From Rhizomys pruinosus (Eukaryota; Chordata; Mammalia; Rodentia; Spalacidae): a DNA stretch of 64,000 nucleotides. The position numbers and the translations under genes are program-made. Within the stretch, counting starts at the first letter, position 1. Each line of letters opens with the position of its first letter. The stretch lies in contig VZQC01006244.1 in assembly GCA_009823505.1 (NCBI GenBank), forward strand, positions 3,690,804 to 3,754,803, written 5' to 3'. This document shows positions 33,766 through 44,526 of this stretch, piece after piece. The notes under the pieces were generated by a model. It was not told where the DNA came from and did no database searches. It saw only the letters and a list, made by a program, of their open reading frames with translations.

Positions 33766-34415
33766 TTTTTTTGTTATGGGATTTTATTTTATTTTATTTT
33801 TTTAATTAATTTATTTTTTAAGGGATTCTACGATACAGTGACACAGTTGTTTGCAGATAGCATTGATGTCACTCATTATGTCATACAATCAGGTAATTGG
33901 TGCATTTTGCAAGTATCTATGTCCAAATTTTGAACAACCCAAGGTTCCCATAGACCAGTTGGAGAAGCTTGTATGCACAGGCATGTTGATCAATTAGGAG
34001 TCCAGACTATATTCCTGTAGTCTCATGATTCACCCCTATCTCTCCACAGCCCTTACAATCTACCATGCCTCCTCTTCTGCAGCTTGTTCCCTGGGCTTTG
34101 GGAAAGGGGCACAAGTGGGTGAGAAGAAAACAGTCTAATTTCTTTGGAGTTGTCATTTTGGACTCCAGTCTGTTCAGGTTGTTTCCATTCATGGATTGAC
34201 AGCTTTCCCAGTGATACCCTTTTTAGTCATATTAACAAAGCACAAGCGCATTCAAGCAGTACCACTTATGTCAAGCTAAGCTGTGAGCATAGACACAGAT
34301 GCTTGGATGGCATGCTAATCCGCAAACTGTGGTTTCTCTATAAAGGGTGACAAGTTCTTACTGTGGCTCACAACATCGCCCAACCACCCAAGGACACAAG
34401 CTTTGGCATCAGCTC
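33766..34415 (-). mobile_element. Chimeric LINE-1-tailed retroposon (copy E), antisense
   Basis: 650 bp with an 11-bp TSD, 'caaattttctt', at 33755-33765 and 34416-34426. Tail 33766-33903 is the same LINE-1-type tail as copy D. Body 33904-34415 is 5'-truncated. It interrupts the old LINE-1. Confidence 0.88.
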
Positions 34416-34426
34416 CAAATTTTCTT

Positions 34427-34800
34427 AAGTATTTGGAGAAACTGGCTCTTATTACTGAAAGGGATTATTGATACAGCTCTGGGGAAACTAGTTCAGGTTT
34501 AATGAAAACACACAACTCTGATTGACTCCAGAGTTGCATATATGTCCTGTTGTCTCAAAGAAATGGAAATTTATGTTTAGGTAAAAAAAAATACGTGCAT
34601 AGATCTTCATAGTTGCTTTATTTTCTATGGTAAAAGAATGGAAATAGTGCAGAAGCATAAGAGGTTGGGTGGGAAAGGTGGTGAGTGGCATAGAGGAAGA
34701 ACGAGAGTAGAGGGAGTGAAGCTGGTTTGGATCAAAACTTTGAACAAAATTTGATAAAAAATTAAATGTATGTAAAATTCTCAGACAAAAAGAATGTAGC
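34427..34800 (+). mobile_element. Old LINE-1, right part
   Basis: 'agtatttggagaaactggct' and 'caaagaaatggaaatttatg' match the post-ORF2 segment of old mammalian LINE-1s, in register with 33585-33765. Confidence 0.6.
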
Positions 34801-34910
34801 ATTAAAAAATAAGGAAATTGAAAGTCCTAAAAAGAAATATATACGTTAAGATCAATAAAGATCCATAATATATATAGATATAGAGATGGTTGTACCTATG
34901 TATGTATTTT

Positions 34911-35058
34911 TTTTTTTTGGTCTTTTTGAGGAAGGGTCTCCCTCTAGCCCCAGCTGTCCTGGAACTCTGACCAGGCTGGCCTTGAACTCACAAAGATCCA
35001 CCTGCCTCTGCCTCCCAAGTGCTAGGATTAAAGGCGAGCGCCACCAGGCCCGGCCCTA
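34911..35058 (-). mobile_element. B1 SINE, antisense
   Basis: Poly(T), 'ggtctttttgaggaagggtc', 'ggccttgaactcacaaagat' and 'gccaccaggcccggcc'. A short TSD-like 'tatgtatttt' on both sides. Confidence 0.92.
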
Positions 35059-35079
35059 TGTATTTTAATATACCATATA

Positions 35080-35345
35080 TATATATTTATTGTTTTGTGC
35101 ATTTCATACAACATTTCTTAATAAAATATAGACCCGTTCCCCCTTCCTTGCCCCACACCCCACCAGAGCTCATGCATTCTGCCATACATGTCTTTCATCT
35201 TTTTCTCAGTCATTTTTTAAAATTTTTCACTGCAGAAGTTTACTGTTGTGGGCAGAAGTTTACTGTTTCAGTCAGTTTTTTACCCGGTCTTTTTTGTTTT
35301 TGTTGTTCCTTCCCATTTGTACTGCTCCAAAACATGCATATCTAC
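35080..35345 (-). mobile_element. LINE-1 3' UTR fragment, antisense
   Basis: 'tttgtgcatttcatacaaca' and 'gagctcatgcattctgccat' followed by 'tttactgtttcagtcagttt' match the reverse of the 3' UTR at 6560-6770. It contains a local duplication of 'gcagaagtttactgtt' (35234 and 35252). Confidence 0.75.
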
Positions 35346-35584
35346 ATGCCACACATATACCAAAATTATGATGTCTGAAAATAAACTATACGTTAATTCC
35401 AAAACATGTTTAGGGATTTACATTTTGACAATAGAGTATGCAGGTAAAGAAAAAATATTACTTTAAATTCCTACATTACATAGCAAGTTGATGAGTAACC
35501 TCAGGTATTATATTTACTGAAAATAAAAGAAAAAAAAACAATTATTCCATTTGTCTTATAAATAGAGATTTGTTGTTAGGATCC
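35346..35584. other. Single-copy-like AT-rich DNA
   Basis: Nothing recognised. Confidence 0.45.
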
Positions 35585-36195
35585 ACAAGTGAGGGACAAT
35601 ATTCATCATGTTTTTCTGGGACTTTGTCACTTCACTTTAACATAAATGGCATCTAGTTCCATCCATTTACCTGCAAAGTTCATGAGGTCATCTTTCTTTA
35701 CTTCTACATAGAATTTCATTGTGCAGATGTACCAAATTTTCTTTATCCACTTATCAACTGAGGGAGACACTTTGGTTGCTTCCAGCCCTTAGCTGCAATA
35801 AACATGGAAGTGCATGTATCTCTGTGATAGGATGAGTCTTGTGGGTATGCTTGGGTCAAGTGGTAGGCTCACTTTGAGTTTTCTAAGAGTTCTCCACACT
35901 GCTTTCCATAGGGACTGCATGAGTTTGCATTCCTACTAGCAGTGGATGCGTGTTCCCCTTTCCCTACAACTTCTCCAAGCATTCGGTATCCTTTGTTTTC
36001 TTGATCATAGCCAGTGGAGTAAAATGAAATCTTAAATTGGTTTTAATTTTAATTTCCTTAATTATTAGTGATGTTGAACACTTTTTAAGATGTTTCTCAG
36101 CCATCTTTACTTCTTCATTTGTGAAATCTCTGTTCAGTTCTTTACTCCATCTTTTGAGTGAGTCATTTGTTTCCTTGCTCCTTTGTTTTTGCATT
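35585..36195 (-). mobile_element. LINE-1 ORF2 3' part, antisense, 5'-truncated
   Basis: The reverse complement encodes degraded ORF2 C-terminal sequence (KRWSKELNRDFTNEEVKMAE, then KHLKKCSTSLIIKE) through to the cognate of [10 protein letters not shown]. Frameshifts and stops are present. Confidence 0.9.
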
Positions 36196-36359
36196 GTATA
36201 ACCTACTCAAAATATTTTTACTACATGGGTCATCCATTCCTTTCTTTGATGTTTACACAGGATAAATGCAAATATATAATTCCCCACAAAGTCTATAAAT
36301 ATGTATGATTTATGAAAGATAGAAATAATGACTAAATGTAATAGATAAAATGGAATGAA

Positions 36360-36720
36360 TCATTCCATTTGCTAATGTGCAGTGACCTTCTTTGACTCTT
36401 CTAAGTTTAGTTTGTAGTTTACTTGGTAAGGGATCAGAATAACTATGACAGCTTGGTTTTGACTTCTCTTTACTTGATTTATTGACTTCCATTCTTTGAT
36501 TTGTAGTCTGTGGGAATATTTGCCAGTGAGGTGTGTTTCTTGGAGAAAACAAACATTAAGTTTAATTTTTTAATCCAGTTTGTGAGTCTGGATATTTTAA
36601 TTAAAGAGTTAAGGCCATTTACATTTAAAGTAATTACTGAGAAATATTCATTGCTTTGTGTAGTTCTTCATCAAACCATACAAGAAATACACTTGAAATT
36701 AACTAAAGCTCACTAATACA
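36360..36720 (-). mobile_element. HAL1/old LINE-1 fragment, antisense
   Basis: 'catttacatttaaagtaatt' preceded by 'tcttggagaaaacaaacatt' is a hallmark stretch of antisense half-LINE/old LINE-1 repeats. Confidence 0.6.
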
Positions 36721-36904
36721 TCATGTCCATACAAAAAACATGACAAAATGAAAGGAGAATGTGGTATAAAACTGAAAATCATTTAGGATAAATTGTAAGT
36801 AACAAATGAAAGAAATAAAAGAAGGTGATAGGGGAAAGGAAAATAAAGAATCCCTGTTACATATGTGAAGAAAAAAAAAAGATGTATATTGAAAAAATAT
36901 TTTG
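36721..36904. other. A-rich sequence
   Basis: No assignment. Confidence 0.4.
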
Positions 36905-37166
36905 GGGGGCTGGAGAGATAGCCTAGCAGTTAAGAGCGCCGACTGCTCTTGTAGAGGACCCGGGTTCGATCCCCAGCACCCACATGGTGGCTGAAAACTG
37001 TCTGTAACTCCAATTCCAGGAGAACTCCAGTTCCAGGAGAACTCCAGTTCCAGGGGAATCCGACACCCTCTTCTGACCTCCGCGGCATTGCACGACACGG
37101 GTGCACAAACCTACATGTAGACAGTACATTCATACACATAGAAAATAAATAAATAAAAATTTTAAA
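36905..37166 (+). mobile_element. B2 SINE with three internal 17-bp units
   Basis: Sense B2 with intact-looking A box (tagcctagcag) and B box (gggttcgatcc). Internal units at 37007-37023, 37024-37040 and 37041-37057. Most other B2s here have one or two. Confidence 0.95.
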
Positions 37167-37417
37167 AAAATGAAACGTGTTTTGTAATAATGGGAAAGTC
37201 CAAACCAAAAATTTGATAAATGTAAAAAGGGAAGCAAAACTAGAGATTTTATTTTACCATAAATTCAGAATAGTACTATGTGTGTAGTAGATGAGAACAA
37301 GAGGAGAACACAAGATCTAAACAGGATCAAAAGACAATGAAAGGAAATAAATTGCCAATAAGAAAAATAAGTATAAAACCAATTAGATGAATGCATAAAT
37401 TCTAAAATAAATAAAAG

Positions 37418-37566
37418 CACATTTTTGGTCCTTTTGGACAGGGTCTCCCTAGCCCAGCTAAACCTTGAGTTCACTCTGTAGACCAGGGTGTCCTCCATCT
37501 CACAAAGATCACCTGCCTCTGCCTCCTGAGTGCTGGGATTAAGGTATGTGGCATCATGCCCAGCTA
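37418..37566 (-). mobile_element. B1 SINE, antisense, diverged
   Basis: 'tttttggtccttttggacag', 'ctgcctctgcctcctgagtg' and 'ggcatcatgcccagct'. Confidence 0.88.
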
Positions 37567-37679
37567 AAATCATAATTTTTAGATAATACAGTATAGATAC
37601 TGCTAAAAGTGAAGTAAAAAGGTGATAAGTGGAACATAAGAACCAAAACTAACAAAGAGAGGAAAAATATGATGAAGAG

Positions 37680-39120
37680 TTGGAGTAGTTTTTCTAGGAC
37701 CTTGAAAAGTAGAGACTGCCAGTTACATCATGCAGTAAGGCATGAGTGGCTGGGCTTGTAGATTCCATATAGTCTTTACTAAAGCTAATGAGGGTGTTGT
37801 GGTGAATCTATGTTGGTCAATAAACAGTCTGATGTCTGCCATAGCTCCCTTCATTTCAAATAGCTTCCTATTTTTGTGTGACCCGAGGGCATCTGCTGAC
37901 ATAGTTTTCAGGCCCTCAAAGAAGCTTAGCTTTAAAGTTAGTTTTCCAAGCTGAACAGGTTTTCCCACTTTACTGATAGTCCCTAGATTGTGTCCCTTGG
38001 GATTGCTACTTTTCTAGGTTGAGTATCTCCCAAAGGTATCAGAGCACTGAGATCCATAGAGATAGAATAATTTCAAGACCCCACAGAATGTGAATCTCCC
38101 TGCAGGAGAGATGCAGCTATAGATATCAAGTAGACTGCTGGAGATTTAGGATTCCTGTGTTTGACAGCAATGAAAGCCTGCCTTCAGAGACTGATCAGCC
38201 CATTGACCTCAGGCTCAGGGCTCTCAAACTCCAGTGTTATCAGTAAGAACTGCTCCTGGTAACTGGGGACAGGGCTGCCTTCCAGTATGGACTTCACTTC
38301 CTGAGCTGAGCCACTAGCCACCCGCACTTTATTTATTTATTTTTTTTTTTGGCTTATCAATGACAGGCTTCCTAGCTGCTCTCCACAAGTGCCTCCAGGA
38401 GTTATCTCTCAGTCTGGAGGTATAGCAGGTCATATCCAGGCTCCCTGTCATGACGTGTGGATGCTTCCTGTTCTCAGACCCTAAGAGGAAGCAAGCAATG
38501 AGCATCCTCTCAGGTTGGTTCCTAAGTGGGGACTACTCTCTGAGTTATAGAGTATTGTTCCTTTCACTGGAAGAATTGCTGTTTTGCAAACCCACAAGTG
38601 AATTTTAGGCCTGTGGGGACAGTAGGCTTATCTAGAAGATAGGACAGTAATATCTCCAGGGTGCACTGGCTTCTGGCTTGCCTATTGGAAGACTTTTTTT
38701 CCTTCCTTTTCCTCACTCTCTATGGCAGTTTCTCTGGAGCTGTTTGGCTTTCCCTACTTCATTTCAGGTGCCATTTAAACTTTTTTCTGTCCTTTCCAGG
38801 CATCCTGCCAGTGTATTTATGAAGTTCTGAAGCTCTTCTCTTTCTCTGGAATACAGTCCATTTTTTCTTTCTTATTCTCATTCATCTCCTTCCTGGCCAC
38901 ACTCATGGAGCTTCTAGTCCCCATCCTACTTGGATGGATCTTAAATGTATTTTGACTACCTGATTTAAATTGTTGCCATATGGGATTTTTCAGGGTCAGT
39001 TTCAATTGAGTATGTATTTGTCTCTTATGCATATGCCATGTGTCTTGGTTTTTTTTGCAAATTTGGTGAACACTAGACACAATATTATGTAAGGATTCTG
39101 GAAATAAAATTATTTCTAAA
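37680..39120 (-). mobile_element. Probable ancient antisense LINE (HAL1/L1 5' region)
   Basis: Long stretch with pyrimidine-biased, T-rich plus strand and phrases such as 'ttggtgaacactagacac' that resemble antisense 5' regions of old LINE/HAL1 repeats. No open frame. Assignment is weak and by impression. Confidence 0.35.
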
Positions 39121-39149
39121 ACTAATTAATCTGCAGTCTTGGTTAAATG

Positions 39150-39343
39150 AGTGAGTGTACATGTATTCATATGTGTATACAAATGCATGTATATACGAAT
39201 GTGTGTATACATGCACATGTATGTCTGCATATATATGGTTATATGTATATATATGTATATGTATGCATATGCATGTATGGGCATGCATACATGTATGTAT
39301 ATAGGTTTGTATGTGTATGAATGTGTGTATATGTTTGTAAATA

Positions 39344-39379
<36 letters not shown>
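39150..39379. repeat. (ATGT)n/(TG)n-rich simple repeat
   Basis: Degenerate TATG/CATG repeat ending in a pure (TG)n run at about 39346-39378. Long open frames on both strands here are a by-product of the repeat. Confidence 0.93.
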
Positions 39380-39389
39380 GGGAGGACTC

Positions 39390-41120
39390 AAGCAACTAAT
39401 ACCTTTCTCTTAGACCTCAATACTATCACTTGGCCTCAACATTCCTATGAACCGGCACATCCCTCTACATGTGTGATTCTAAACCTCTACATCCATGGTA
39501 ATTTAAGTTGTCTTTGGATATAGAATTCTCTGGATTTCTTTTTTAGTCATGTTAATCTACTGTTACAACCTCAGGATTTCATGACATTAAACAATGCTTC
39601 TGATTATTTCCCCAAAAGATGTTCCAATGGAAACATCTATTGTAATAAGCATATTTACAAAGAATATCTGTTGGGGTTAGGCAGTTAGCTCAGTAAGAGT
39701 TTTGAGCAAGATGAGGCTGCAGGTCAGGAGAGTCTTCTGGGAAATGATCACATTTATTAAATAATAGCTTTCTCTGAGAATTGGGATTTTAAGGAACTCC
39801 AACTCAATTTTCCAACTAGCTTTCATCAAGATTGCAAATGTCAGGTTTCTGGCTATTGTGAAACTGAGTACAGGAAATACGACAATTTAAATCCATGAAA
39901 CTCACTAAGATCTAATCATTTTCCTTCATAAACATTTCTTGAGTTACTACAAGTTTTGCTTATTTTCCAAATGTCTAAATTGTTTTAGTTGACAGATATT
40001 TCCATTGTCTTTCATGCTTTTTTAGTAAGGAGTGGACTTTTGAAGGTCCCTTATTAGCTATTTCATTCTTAATCTTATGCAAATGTTGAGAAAACATTCT
40101 ATTTCCTACTTTTATTGGTATCTTGCATTTTCTTTACCATCTTCCTTAGAGTTTTGTCCATGAGGACATTGCCATCTGATCTTTCATGTTGTCTACCATA
40201 TTCATTAAATTCTTCAAAACAAATTACAGTAACTTTTAAACTCCCTACATGATCATTCTGACTTCAAGGTCTAGTCTGATCCTACCTTTTCTCTATAGAT
40301 TATATGTCATCTTGTCTTTGTAAGTGATGGCAACTGTACATGTATACAGAGAATAGGTAATAATGGACCTTTAGTGTCAGGGATTATCTTAATTTGCCTA
40401 TGAAATATGTATGCATCAAGTTTTTGTAGTTATAGATGGAGTATGTACCCTTAGTGTGGTTTGCTTTTCCCTCACTTAAGCTTTGGGAATTGTCTTTGTA
40501 TTATTTCTCAGAAAACGTTTCTGTTACCATTTTTTTTCAGTTCTACACTGTCATTACTCATGTAGGCTTGTTGGTATGGTTGGGATACATAGAGAGTGAT
40601 GTATTCTCTAACATGCGTGTCAGGTCTCAAGCTCTTGGGAGACCCTATGCATTAGGTGGTTAGATTTTATCATTAATTTTTCCCCATTGAAAGTGTTACC
40701 CTGCTATGCCTTGGAGCTGCTGATCTACTCAGAACCTCAAGCTAGAGTTTTTCACCTTGAGCTGGCTTTGGTGTCTCCCCCTGACACCCAAACTCTGGGA
40801 GATATTTTGCTCTTATTAGAGGGAAGTTTGGAACTGTTTCATAAGGCTGGTTTACCCTTTTCCTACTGAGGCAGTTGGAGATCCTGCCTAACAGCCAGTA
40901 GGAAAGTTGACTGGATTCTCCTCCTAGTCTACACCAGCCTGCAGGGCATTACAATAAATGACGAACAGTTTTACCTGTACCTGGCATGGTGCTTCTGCTC
41001 CAAGGAAACACATTTCTGATGACATGCCTTCCTAGATGAGCCAAGCTTTCAGATTTTGTCTTTAATTTCTTTTCCCACCTCGGTTTACCATCCAGTCTAT
41101 GAAAAGCTGTTGGTTTTAAA
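39390..41120 (-). mobile_element. Probable ancient antisense LINE sequence
   Basis: T-rich plus strand, no SINE signature. The block 'caggtctcaagctcttggga' with the GC-richer 40620-41000 resembles an antisense LINE 5' UTR. Low confidence; could be single-copy DNA. Confidence 0.3.
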
Positions 41121-41129
41121 GTTTTCCAA

Positions 41130-41132
41130 CAT

Positions 41133-41179
<47 letters not shown>

Positions 41180-41183
41180 TTTT
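41130..41183. repeat. (ATTT)n microsatellite
   Basis: About 12 'attt' units. Confidence 0.97.
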
Positions 41184-41679
41184 TGATGTAGGGATGGGAA
41201 TAATGAATATTTTGTCTAGCATATTGGGGACTGATCAGGAAATTTCTGTCTTTTATTCAACATCTCAGTATTTTTCAAGTTAGAATGTATGTTGAGTCTC
41301 TAAGAGTGTATTATTGTACTCTAATTTCCATTTTCTGACTACTCACTCTCTATGTCTCTCTGCTGTCTGTCTCTATCTTTCTGTCTGACTCCTATGTATA
41401 TATTGGATATGTGCCCTTTGCTATGATGTATGTTGCAATATCTTCTACTTTGTGATCTCGTGATTTCCTTTTTTGCTCTACTTATGGTGTCTTTGATGAA
41501 AATAGAAATACAATTTTAGCGCACTACAACTTATAAATTGTCTCATTTATGGCTATCGCTTTTCATATTCTGTTAAATAAAAAGTTTCTATTTCAGAGTT
41601 TTAAAGACACTTTCCTGTGGTCATGTTGGAGTCTACATAGAAATGAAGTTTCTCATTATAGTCTTTTTTCATTGCTGCC
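41184..41679. other. Unassigned T-rich sequence
   Basis: Possibly old LINE. No definite match. Confidence 0.35.
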
Positions 41680-41816
41680 TTTTTTTCTTTTTTGAGTCAG
41701 GGTTGTGCTATGTTGCCCCAGCTGATATCATACTTCTAGGCTCAAGTGATCTTAAGCTTCTGCCTCACCCTCTGCATAACGGAGATTATAAGTGTGTGCC
41801 AGTGCATTTGACTTTT
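41680..41816 (-). mobile_element. Old 7SL-derived SINE (proto-B1-like), antisense
   Basis: 'ttgagtcagggttgtgctat', 'gttgccccagctgatatcat', 'ctcaagtgatcttaagcttc' retain Alu-left-arm-like order, older than the typical B1. Confidence 0.65.
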
Positions 41817-42248
41817 GATATTCTTATTCAACAGCCTGATGACCTACCCCATGTTAAAAATAATTTTAGTAAATATGAAAACTGAAATATGGTCTTTTGA
41901 ATATTTGTTTGATATATATATATATATATTAAAAATGCCCACTTTGATGAGTGAGAAATAAATTTGAATGAGTTCAGTTAAATCCAGAAGATTTAACAGT
42001 ATGATAAAATTCTTAGGCATAATATACAATAAATAAACCAAAAATAAAGCAAAAATAAATTTGATAGTAATATGGGCATATAATGTACGCACTTAAAAGG
42101 TAAGATCTTGGTAAAGAATTGAAAATTTACACTAGTGTTCCAGTATATTTATTAGTAAAAATTTTTAATAATTCAACTGCATCTTTTTATAGAGACAGTA
42201 ACAGATGCATACATTTGTACTGGATATGTTTAATGTTAGTGTATATTT
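41817..42248. other. AT-rich single-copy-like DNA
   Basis: Includes a short (AT)n at 41916-41930. Confidence 0.5.
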
Positions 42249-42468
42249 CTTTTTTAATTTTTATTTATTTTGTGTGTGAATGTACTGTCTGCATGTAGGT
42301 TTGTGCACCCACATTGTGCAATGCCTCAGAGGTCTGAAGAGGGTATCAGATTCCCCTGGAACTGGAGTTAAAGACAGTTCTCAGCTGCCATGTGGGTGCT
42401 GGGGATTGAACCTGTGTCCTTTGCAAGAGCAGTCGGTGCTCTTAACCACTAGGCCATCTCTCCAGCCC
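42249..42468 (-). mobile_element. B2 SINE, antisense, single 17-bp unit
   Basis: Typical body ending 'ctctccagccct'. TSD-like 'agtgtatatttctt' / 'agtgtgtatttctt' on either side. Confidence 0.92.
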
Positions 42469-42884
42469 TAGTGTGTATTTCTTCATGAAAGCAGTAGGTT
42501 GATTGACAGCTCTGTCTATATTTTTTCCCTCCCTTTGGTTCTTTCCTAAACATTAGGCAAGTGTTCCAAGATTTTCTTTTTTAAATACCAGTGAAGAGTC
42601 TTTTCAAGGCTCAGTTTACTTTTTTTCAACTTCCCATTGGTCAACCTAAGTCATCCACTCATTTAAGGGATGGAGAAAGGTACTCTACCATTTTCTGAGA
42701 TTCACAGCATCAAACTAAAAAGGTTTTGTAATGTTACTGTTTGGTTGTAGTTTTCACACAATTTGGTTCATAGAAAGCATTGAACAATGGCTTTGCTGAT
42801 TAATTGAGTGACTGATTGACAGACTGAATAAAGGTAGGCATTGATAGCTCTAATTGAAAAATGAATTTATATATCTACTTTCCT
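42469..42884. other. Single-copy-like DNA
   Basis: Nothing recognised. Confidence 0.5.
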
Positions 42885-43113
42885 TATTTTTATTTAAAAT
42901 TTTTATTTTTATTTAAACATATGTGTTTGTGTGTCTGCATGAGTGTGCATGTGCACATGTATGGAGGTGTCCCCTGAGGTGAGAAGAGGGCATCTGATCC
43001 CCTTGAGATGGAGTGACAGGAAGTTATGAGCTGCCTGATGTGCGAGTTGGAAACCAAACTTTGCTGCTCTCTAAAGCAGCCACTCTTCATGGCTGAGCCA
43101 TCTCTCCAGCCCC
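42885..43113 (-). mobile_element. Old B2/B3-like SINE, antisense
   Basis: 'tgagaagagggcatctgatc' and 'gctgagccatctctccagcc' define a diverged copy. Confidence 0.8.
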
Positions 43114-43191
43114 AACTTTTCTTATTTTTTGTAATTGCTAGTTTGACATGATGACATACTTAACTGCTATTTTGTTATAACTGCTCATTTT

Positions 43192-43432
43192 TTAAATTTT
43201 TTTATTTATTTTTGTATGTGTATGAATGTACTGTCTGCATGTAGGTTTGTGCACCCGTGTCGTGCAATGCTGCGGAGGTCAGAAGAGGGTCTCAGATTCC
43301 CCTGGAACTGGAGTTCTCCTGGAACTGGAGTTACAGACGGTTCTGAGCCACCATGTGGGTGCTGGGGATCAAACCCGGGTCCTCTGCAAGAGCAGTCAGT
43401 GCTCTTAACCGCTAGGCTATCTCTCCAGCCCT
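43192..43432 (-). mobile_element. Young B2 SINE, antisense, 17-bp unit duplicated
   Basis: A 15-bp TSD, 'ataactgctcatttt', lies at 43177-43191 and 43433-43447. Confidence 0.95.
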
Positions 43433-43517
43433 ATAACTGCTCATTTTATTTGGAATTTAAAAGTTCAATAAAGAACATCTATATTTCTCATGGAAAAGGT
43501 TTAAAAATAAAATTCTT

Positions 43518-43742
43518 GGGGCTAGAGAGATGGCTCAGCAGTAAAGAGCACTGGTTGTTCTTGTACAAGATCTGGGTTTGAATCCCAGCACCGACATGGA
43601 GGGTAACAACCATCTGTTAGTCCAGTTCCGGGGGACCTGAAACAGTCTTCTGTCTTCCATGGGCATTGCATAACATGGGCGCACTGACACACACAAATAT
43701 GAAATAAAAATAAATAAATTTTTAAAAGAAAAATAAATAAAT
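43518..43742 (+). mobile_element. B2 SINE
   Basis: Sense copy from 'ggggctagagagatggctca' to an A/T-rich tail. Confidence 0.92.
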
Positions 43743-43765
43743 AACGGACTTTGTAAGGCTAAAAC

Positions 43766-43768
<3 letters not shown>

Positions 43769-43802
<34 letters not shown>

Positions 43803-43910
43803 TTGGTCTTTTTGAGACAGGATCGCCCTTTAGTCCCAGCTGGCCTGGAACTCGCTATGTAGATCAGGCTGGCCTTGAATTCACAGAGATCTGCCTGCCT
43901 CTGCCTGGAA
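43769..43910 (-). mobile_element. B1 SINE, antisense, 5'-truncated
   Basis: Poly(T) and B1 core to 'tgcctctgcctgg'. A TSD of about 19 bp (tttgtaaggctaaaactttt at 43749-43768, and at 43911-43929 with one base missing). Confidence 0.94.
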
Positions 43911-43929
43911 TTTGTAGGCTAAAACTTTT

Positions 43930-44375
43930 AAACACAGTAAGGACGAGAAAGAAACAACTTCAACATTTGTTAGTAAAGATAAAAATGGAATCTATAGTAT
44001 CAACATGAAGATATTTTTTTCTCTTCTAAAGAAGAACAGATAGGATGGCATATGCTTTTCTAAGTGTGGAACTTCTCAGTGCTGAGCACAGCTAGCACAA
44101 CAGTGCATTTAGATGACTTAGCTTCAGAAGCACTTCCTAACCACACTGAGCACAGTCAGGTGGTGCACATTTGAATACTGTGAAAAATACAGTCATGACA
44201 TTGGATTCATTTGCAATGACTTTTACTGCTTTGTAGGTTTTCCTTTTTTCTGCCTGTGTATGTATATGGGGAATACATGTGTTTCTGCATGTTCTCAGGT
44301 AAGTATGGGGGTTTGCCATGTCTGTTTGTGAGCATGTGTGAAGGCCATATGTGTCTTTCTTGATAACTCTCTATT
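43930..44375. other. Single-copy-like DNA
   Basis: Nothing recognised. Confidence 0.5.
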
Positions 44376-44526
44376 TTATTTTTTGGTATTTTGAGACAGG
44401 GTCTCCCTGTAGCCCCAGCTGCCCTGGAACTTGCTTTATAGACCAGGCTGGCCTTGAACTCACAGAAATCCACCTGCCTCTGCCTCTCAAGTATTGGGAT
44501 TAAAGGCGTGTGCCACCATGCCCTGC
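44376..44526 (-). mobile_element. B1 SINE, antisense
   Basis: 'gagacagggtctccctgtag', 'ggccttgaactcacagaaat' and 'gtgtgccaccatgccctgc'. Confidence 0.94.

Noticed and set aside
36905..36990. tRNA gene-like sequence with A and B boxes
   Set aside because: It is the tRNA-derived head of a B2 SINE, followed by the B2 body and A-rich tail, and does not fold as a complete tRNA.
39126..39399. Open frames of up to 89 codons on both strands rich in His/Thr/Tyr/Val/Cys
   Set aside because: They are translations of an (ATGT)n/(TG)n repeat.
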